Origin: Opitutaceae bacterium
GTDB taxonomy: Bacteria > Verrucomicrobiota > Verrucomicrobiia > Opitutales > Opitutaceae
DNA: 10,591 bases
Assembly: GCA_009919985.1 (NCBI GenBank)
Contig: RGAX01000085.1
Location: 1-10,591 of the forward strand
Reading direction: 5' to 3'
The notes under the pieces are model-generated. The model was given only the letters and a program-made list of their open reading frames with translations. It was not told the origin of the DNA and ran no database searches. Positions 7,363 to 10,591 of this stretch are shown one piece after another (the first letter of the stretch is position 1; each line of letters starts with the position of its first letter). Both the position numbers and the translations under genes were made by a program.

Positions 7363-7404
7363 CTCGCGCTAATCCGTCAGGTTAACCCCGTTTGCTGCTT
7401 TTCC

Positions 7405-7480
7405 AAATTAGTAGTCTAATTTATTTTTGTCTTACTTTTTTTATTTGTCTTACATTTTAGTATTATGATCTAATTTAAAA
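7405..7480 (+). promoter_or_regulatory. vapBC promoter and probable VapB operator
   Basis: This 76-bp stretch is very AT-rich compared with everything around it. It holds a perfect palindrome, AAATTAG-TAGT-CTAATTT (7405-7422), a second CTAATTT half-site at 7470-7476 facing an imperfect ATTTTAG at 7454-7460, and two direct copies of TTTGTCTTAC (7426-7435 and 7444-7453) spaced 18 bp apart. TATGAT (7464-7469), with the weak TTATTT (7441-7446) 17 bp upstream, is the best promoter candidate. That would leave a 5' leader of only about 5 nt, and no Shine-Dalgarno sequence is present. VapB/AbrB-type antitoxins usually repress their own operon by binding such palindromes, so autoregulation is likely. 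Confidence 0.6.
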
Positions 7481-7768
7481 ATGCCGACTGTTTCCGAATC
7501 AGCTTACGTCACCGCCAAAGGACAAGTGGTCGTGCCCGCCCTTCTCCGGCGCAAATTTGGAATTAAAGCCGGCACCCGGATTAACTTTAGCGAAGTCGAC
7601 GGAAACATCGTGATCCAGCCGGTTACCCGTGAATTCATCGATTCGTTCTGCGGCCTATTTAAGGCGAAAGCCGGAGCAGAGTCTGCTGTGCAAGCGCTTC
7701 TAAATGACAGGGCCAAAGAGCGGGCGCAGGAAGATCGTAAGGTTGTAGGTGATCGAAGCGCATCATGA
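7481..7768 (+). CDS. vapB: VapB-type antitoxin, AbrB/MazE-like looped-hinge DNA-binding protein
   Basis: The antitoxin of a type II toxin-antitoxin pair. Residues about 5-50 form an AbrB/SpoVT swapped-hairpin DNA-binding domain: VTAKGQVVVPALLRRKFGI (10-28), followed by KAGTRINFSEVDGNIVIQP, the standard AbrB pattern. The C-terminal part, from about 55 (IDSFCGLFKAK) to 95, is Ala/Glu/Arg/Lys-rich and helical. It is where such antitoxins wrap around and block the PIN toxin. The length of 95 residues is normal. The ATG at 7481 is the first start after the AT-rich promoter. The gene overlaps vapC by 4 bp (ATGA), typical of this operon type. GC content is visibly lower than in the flanking metabolic genes, consistent with horizontal acquisition. 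Confidence 0.93.
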   Translation: MPTVSESAYVTAKGQVVVPALLRRKFGIKAGTRINFSEVDGNIVIQPVTREFIDSFCGLFKAKAGAESAVQALLNDRAKERAQEDRKVVGDRSAS

Positions 7769-8172
7769 AACCTATCGTGCTCGATGCCTCCGCCCTGCTT
7801 GCCATGTTTTACGGTGAAGCCGGCGTCGAAGAGGTGCGCAGACTCTTTCATCGCGCCAACGCGGCCGATCAACCTCTGCTCATGACCGCCGTAAATTGGG
7901 CTGAGACACTTTATCGCATCGAGAAAAGCCAAGGGCCCGCCGGATTGAGCGCGGCGCGCCAGCTTGCTGCGAGCGGGCCACTGTCGGTTGTACCGGCCGA
8001 CAAAGAGCAAGCTGAGTTGGCAGCAAGCTACAAAGCTGCTGGTCTATTGGCGCTGGCCGACGGCTTTGCCGCGGCCCTCGCCAAATTACGCAAAGCCGAA
8101 CTCGTGACAGCCGATTATGATTTCAAGACGGTGGAAAAAGAGATCAAAATTATATGGCTTAAAAAAGCATGA
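7765..8172 (+). CDS. vapC: VapC toxin, PIN-domain ribonuclease
   Basis: A 135-residue PIN-domain protein, the toxin partner of the upstream antitoxin. VapC toxins are Mg/Mn-dependent endoribonucleases that cut initiator tRNA, other tRNAs or the 23S sarcin-ricin loop and so stop translation. The acidic metal site is complete: D7 in VLDASALLA, E47 in NWAETLY, D99 in ALADGFAAALA and D117 (with D119) in TADYDF. Length and secondary-structure order match the family, so the toxin looks intact. The ATG overlaps the antitoxin stop by 4 bp, so its translation is probably coupled. The RNA target cannot be told from sequence. No intrinsic terminator follows directly. Confidence 0.95.
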   Translation: MKPIVLDASALLAMFYGEAGVEEVRRLFHRANAADQPLLMTAVNWAETLYRIEKSQGPAGLSAARQLAASGPLSVVPADKEQAELAASYKAAGLLALADGFAAALAKLRKAELVTADYDFKTVEKEIKIIWLKKA

Positions 8173-8256
8173 CGCACGCCTGACTCAACCCACAGAGAAA
8201 TGAAAAACTGTTTGGTCGATGCGGCCATACTTTACCCGACAAGTGCGTAAAATTTA

Positions 8257-8267
8257 TTCCAAATTAG
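8257..8267 (+). repeat. 11-bp direct repeat TTCCAAATTAG flanking vapBC (second copy)
   Basis: Identical to 7401-7411, where the same 11 bases include the left half of the vapB operator palindrome. The two copies lie 856 bp apart and bracket the whole toxin-antitoxin operon. They could be an insertion footprint, a second VapB half-site, or chance in AT-rich sequence. Confidence 0.45.
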
Positions 8268-8345
8268 CCCTTTATTTCGTAGGGGCGATGTTCGTGTTGT
8301 AAGACAAGCGAAGGCTTAAGGAGCTCAAGATTGGGTTCTCAAGCC

Positions 8346-8374
8346 AAGACCACAACGGGTTTATTTTGTGGCTT
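8346..8374. repeat. Imperfect inverted repeat in convergent intergenic region
   Basis: AAG-A-CCACAA (8346-8355) pairs with TTGTGG-CTT (8366-8374), a 9-bp stem with one bulged A and a 10-nt loop. It has no T tract on either side. Located between two converging genes, it might help end both transcripts, but it is not a standard terminator. Confidence 0.35.
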
Positions 8375-8490
8375 ATAAACACCGAATTAATCGGCCAGCT
8401 CATCGCCGTTTTCAGATCAAACTCCGATAGCTTACCCGAAATTTTCGCGCAAGCTCGGCGGAACCGGCTGACGGCACAGGACTGAATCGC

Positions 8491-10591
8491 TTACGTCGAA
8501 ACCCCCAGCAGTCCGCGCGAAAGCTGGAAATCGACGAAGCCCCCACTATTCGCAACCGGCGTGTAAGTACGCTCAAGGGTGGTCGTGACGAGACGTTGTA
8601 ATGCGAGGCGGTTGGCCGTGCGGTCATCCGTGAAAACATGATCAACATCCACTAACGCCGCGGCCGGCAGCGCACCCGTCTCTGCGATCTGCAACACAGG
8701 CAACATCGGGTGACCCTGCTGTACGCTATCACCGACGAAGCCGACAAACACCTGAACACCACAGCCACCAAGGCCTGCGAGATTTTCCACCCAATGATCT
8801 GAATCGGTCTGCACCACGTGGAAACCAGGCGCCGTCAACGGCTGGCCATAAGCGAGTGTCGCGTGCGGCGGCGTGCGGCCCAACACCGCGTCGACAAAAC
8901 GTGCATCCGCCAAGAGCGGGTCGCTCTCCGGCACGAGCACCGAGCCGCCAGCGTGCAATACGTCTTCAACCAACGCGACCAGCGGCGATAGACTCGCGCC
9001 GTTTAATGGTCCGACTGTAAGTACGCCCAGGTTTAGCCCCGCCAAAATTACCGCCGCATTTTTATTTTCCTCTTCGGCCGAAGCCGCTGGACCGGTCGCA
9101 AGCGCAGGCACGGAGGGCTGGCGCACGGCTTTTTCGGCAAACCACGTCTCGACCTTGGCGAGCGTCTTGTCGATACCACCATCAAGTTGCACGCTAGCCC
9201 AACCAAAACGCTCCAGCGGCAAGCCGGCATTTTCAAATTGGCGACGCATCGAATCGTTCGGGATTTTTTCGCAGCCATGTTCGAGCAACAGCGTCGCGGC
9301 GACATTCGGGTGCGTGGCATACCCGCGATACGTGCGCAGCAAAAGTTGGTACATCGACTCGCCACCAAAGCCGCAGCCCTCGCTGTGCGTGAGCGCTAGA
9401 AACCGCGTGAAACCAAGTGCGGGCGCGAGGCCTTTAGCGTTCATGCGCTCGGCGGCGAGGCGCGCGATCTGCGCCGAACACATACTGGTGGGCAACACGA
9501 GACCGATGCGCTCCCGATTTATCCATAGGTTAGGCACAGCCCCCGCAGCAGTCGGCAGCGAAGCACGCACGGGCTGGCCATCAGGCGCGGGGCGCGCGCG
9601 GATTGCGGCGACAAGAGTCGAATCTGTCTGACGCCAGTTGCGCCAAAGCGAGGCCTGCGAATGACCCGCGTGTTCGCCACGGGTTTTGTGACCCGAGGCG
9701 GTCGCGATGAGTAGATCAAAGGATTCGGCGGTGAGCGCCTCCATCGACTCCCCGTCAAGATAACGGCCAGCGTTGATGTCCATCTCATGAATCAGCAACT
9801 GGTGGCGCCGTGTGGTCGTGGTGAGTTTCAGCGTGGGGACAAACGGGAAGTTGGTGATCGAGCCGTTACCCGTAACAAACAGGAATAGATTGCACCCCGC
9901 ACCGACTTGACCAGCGATGCCCTCGAGGTCGTTGCCCGGGCTGTTCATGAAATAAAAACCAGGTGCGTCGAGCGAGTCGGCGTAGTCGATAACATGATCC
10001 ACGCGGGAGCGCGGATCTTTTTTGTGCACCGCGCCGAGAGATTTGAGGGCGATGTTGTAGAGGCCGCGGAAACGGTTGCCAGCAGAGGGATTACTTTCAG
10101 GTGTGATCCCGTGCCAAGACAGGCGCGTGCGAAAGCGATCGATGCACGCGAGCAACGCCCGCGCCGTTGGTAGGTCGCGCACACGTTTGATCATGTAAGC
10201 TTCGCCGCCGGCGATCTCGTCGGTTTCGCACAACACACCGATACCGCCGTGGCGCACGATTTCGTGCACGATCGAGCCCGCGAGCGGATTACCCGAGACT
10301 CCAGAAAACGCATCCGAACCACCGCACTGCAACGCCACGCGCAATGCACTCACCGGCTCCGGCGTGCGCACGAGCGCGGCGACTTTGGGTAACCACGCGC
10401 GCACGATCGCTTCACCTTCGGCCAGCGCCGCTGCGAGGCCATGATCGATGCTAAGAAACGCGTGAGGCACATCGGCCAGCGGATATTCGCGCTCCACCAT
10501 AAATTCGCGTAGGCGGGAATTGGTGATAGGCTCCACGCCGTAGTCCACGGCAAGTACCGCGCCGATGTTGGGGTGCACAATGAACCCTGCG
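8491..10591 (-). CDS. Altronate dehydratase (UxaA/GarD) family protein with duplicated core, 5' partial
   Basis: A member of the UxaA/GarD sugar-acid dehydratase family, which removes water from altronate or galactarate in hexuronate and aldarate catabolism. The frame is open to the right edge, so the N-terminus (probably a SAF domain plus the first half of core 1) is missing; a GTG at 10578 is internal. Numbering from that GTG, core 1 has HPNIGAVL (2-9), LQCGGSDAFSG (83-93), CETDE (117-121), NPSAGN (163-168), KSLGAV (179-184), PGFYFMNSPG (206-215) and MDINAGRYLDG (266-276). Residues from about 345 start a second copy of the fold: ERIGLVLPTSMCSAQIA (356-372), HSEGCGFGG (398-406), THPNVAATLLLEHGCE (422-437), then a diverged C-half with PGFHVVQ (584-590), AGLGGCGVQVFVGFVG (601-616) and DVDHVFTD (644-651). 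Normal relatives are about 490-520 residues, so this is much longer. It converges on vapC. Confidence 0.88.
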   Translation of the reverse strand, partial: AGFIVHPNIGAVLAVDYGVEPITNSRLREFMVEREYPLADVPHAFLSIDHGLAAALAEGEAIVRAWLPKVAALVRTPEPVSALRVALQCGGSDAFSGVSGNPLAGSIVHEIVRHGGIGVLCETDEIAGGEAYMIKRVRDLPTARALLACIDRFRTRLSWHGITPESNPSAGNRFRGLYNIALKSLGAVHKKDPRSRVDHVIDYADSLDAPGFYFMNSPGNDLEGIAGQVGAGCNLFLFVTGNGSITNFPFVPTLKLTTTTRRHQLLIHEMDINAGRYLDGESMEALTAESFDLLIATASGHKTRGEHAGHSQASLWRNWRQTDSTLVAAIRARPAPDGQPVRASLPTAAGAVPNLWINRERIGLVLPTSMCSAQIARLAAERMNAKGLAPALGFTRFLALTHSEGCGFGGESMYQLLLRTYRGYATHPNVAATLLLEHGCEKIPNDSMRRQFENAGLPLERFGWASVQLDGGIDKTLAKVETWFAEKAVRQPSVPALATGPAASAEEENKNAAVILAGLNLGVLTVGPLNGASLSPLVALVEDVLHAGGSVLVPESDPLLADARFVDAVLGRTPPHATLAYGQPLTAPGFHVVQTDSDHWVENLAGLGGCGVQVFVGFVGDSVQQGHPMLPVLQIAETGALPAAALVDVDHVFTDDRTANRLALQRLVTTTLERTYTPVANSGGFVDFQLSRGLLGVST

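Larger units (their letters stand above)
8173..8490. other. 318-bp gene-free convergent intergenic region
   Basis: The space between the converging vapC and altronate dehydratase genes. Its GC content is lower than that of the flanks. I find no convincing ORF: the longest suggestive frame (8320-8430, + strand) has no start codon. It contains a repeat of an 11-bp promoter-side sequence (8257-8267) and an imperfect hairpin (8346-8374). No RNA gene is recognisable. Confidence 0.6.

Noticed and set aside
7280..7404. Possible small gene or RNA between the TIM-barrel gene and the vapBC promoter
   Set aside because: No start codon with a sensible frame and no structure beyond one short hairpin without a T tract.
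8320..8430. Open frame ending in YFVAYKHRINRPAHRR, suggestive of a decayed basic protein
   Set aside because: Only 36 codons, no start codon, stop codons on both sides and no recognisable family; too little to call a pseudogene.
8873..9631. 252-codon plus-strand frame opposite the altronate dehydratase gene
   Set aside because: It is Ser/Ala/Arg-rich shadow coding caused by high GC content; the opposite strand has clear family motifs throughout.

Overview
The window is GC-rich chromosomal DNA with compact genes and no ribosomal, tRNA, phage or IS elements that I can see. The gene content (a Thermus/Verrucomicrobia-like 327-residue malate dehydrogenase, a Tat-exported TIM-barrel protein, an Agl23-type glycosyltransferase and an altronate dehydratase family enzyme) and the near absence of Shine-Dalgarno sequences suggest a member of the Verrucomicrobiota, perhaps Opitutaceae. 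That assignment is inference only.

Left part (1-3985, all + strand): a membrane GT-C glycosyltransferase of the Agl23/TIGR03663 type, cut by the left edge, overlaps by 4 bp a soluble GT2 glycosyltransferase. Together they look like a polyprenyl-phosphate-sugar synthase plus its membrane transferase. Then come a cytoplasmic-looking ApbE flavin transferase and malate dehydrogenase, closed by a strong intrinsic terminator at 4015-4047.

Middle part: a minus-strand gene of unknown function (4098-4817) stands divergent to a MutT-type Nudix hydrolase (4933-5361). The Nudix gene is followed on the same strand by a Sec-exported alpha/beta hydrolase (5403-6338) and a Tat-exported xylose-isomerase-like TIM-barrel protein (6374-7279). 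The last two are probably co-transcribed and may process a carbohydrate or ester substrate outside the cytoplasm.

Right part: a vapBC toxin-antitoxin operon (7481-8172) sits behind a very AT-rich promoter carrying a perfect 7-4-7 palindrome and an 18-bp-spaced direct repeat. An 11-bp sequence from that promoter recurs downstream of the operon. A 318-bp gene-free stretch separates vapC from a convergent minus-strand altronate dehydratase family gene that runs off the right edge.

The most unusual item is that last protein. Its visible 695 residues contain one UxaA-type core followed by a second, diverged copy of the same fold. The second copy keeps the N-half motifs but has lost the C-half signature motifs.
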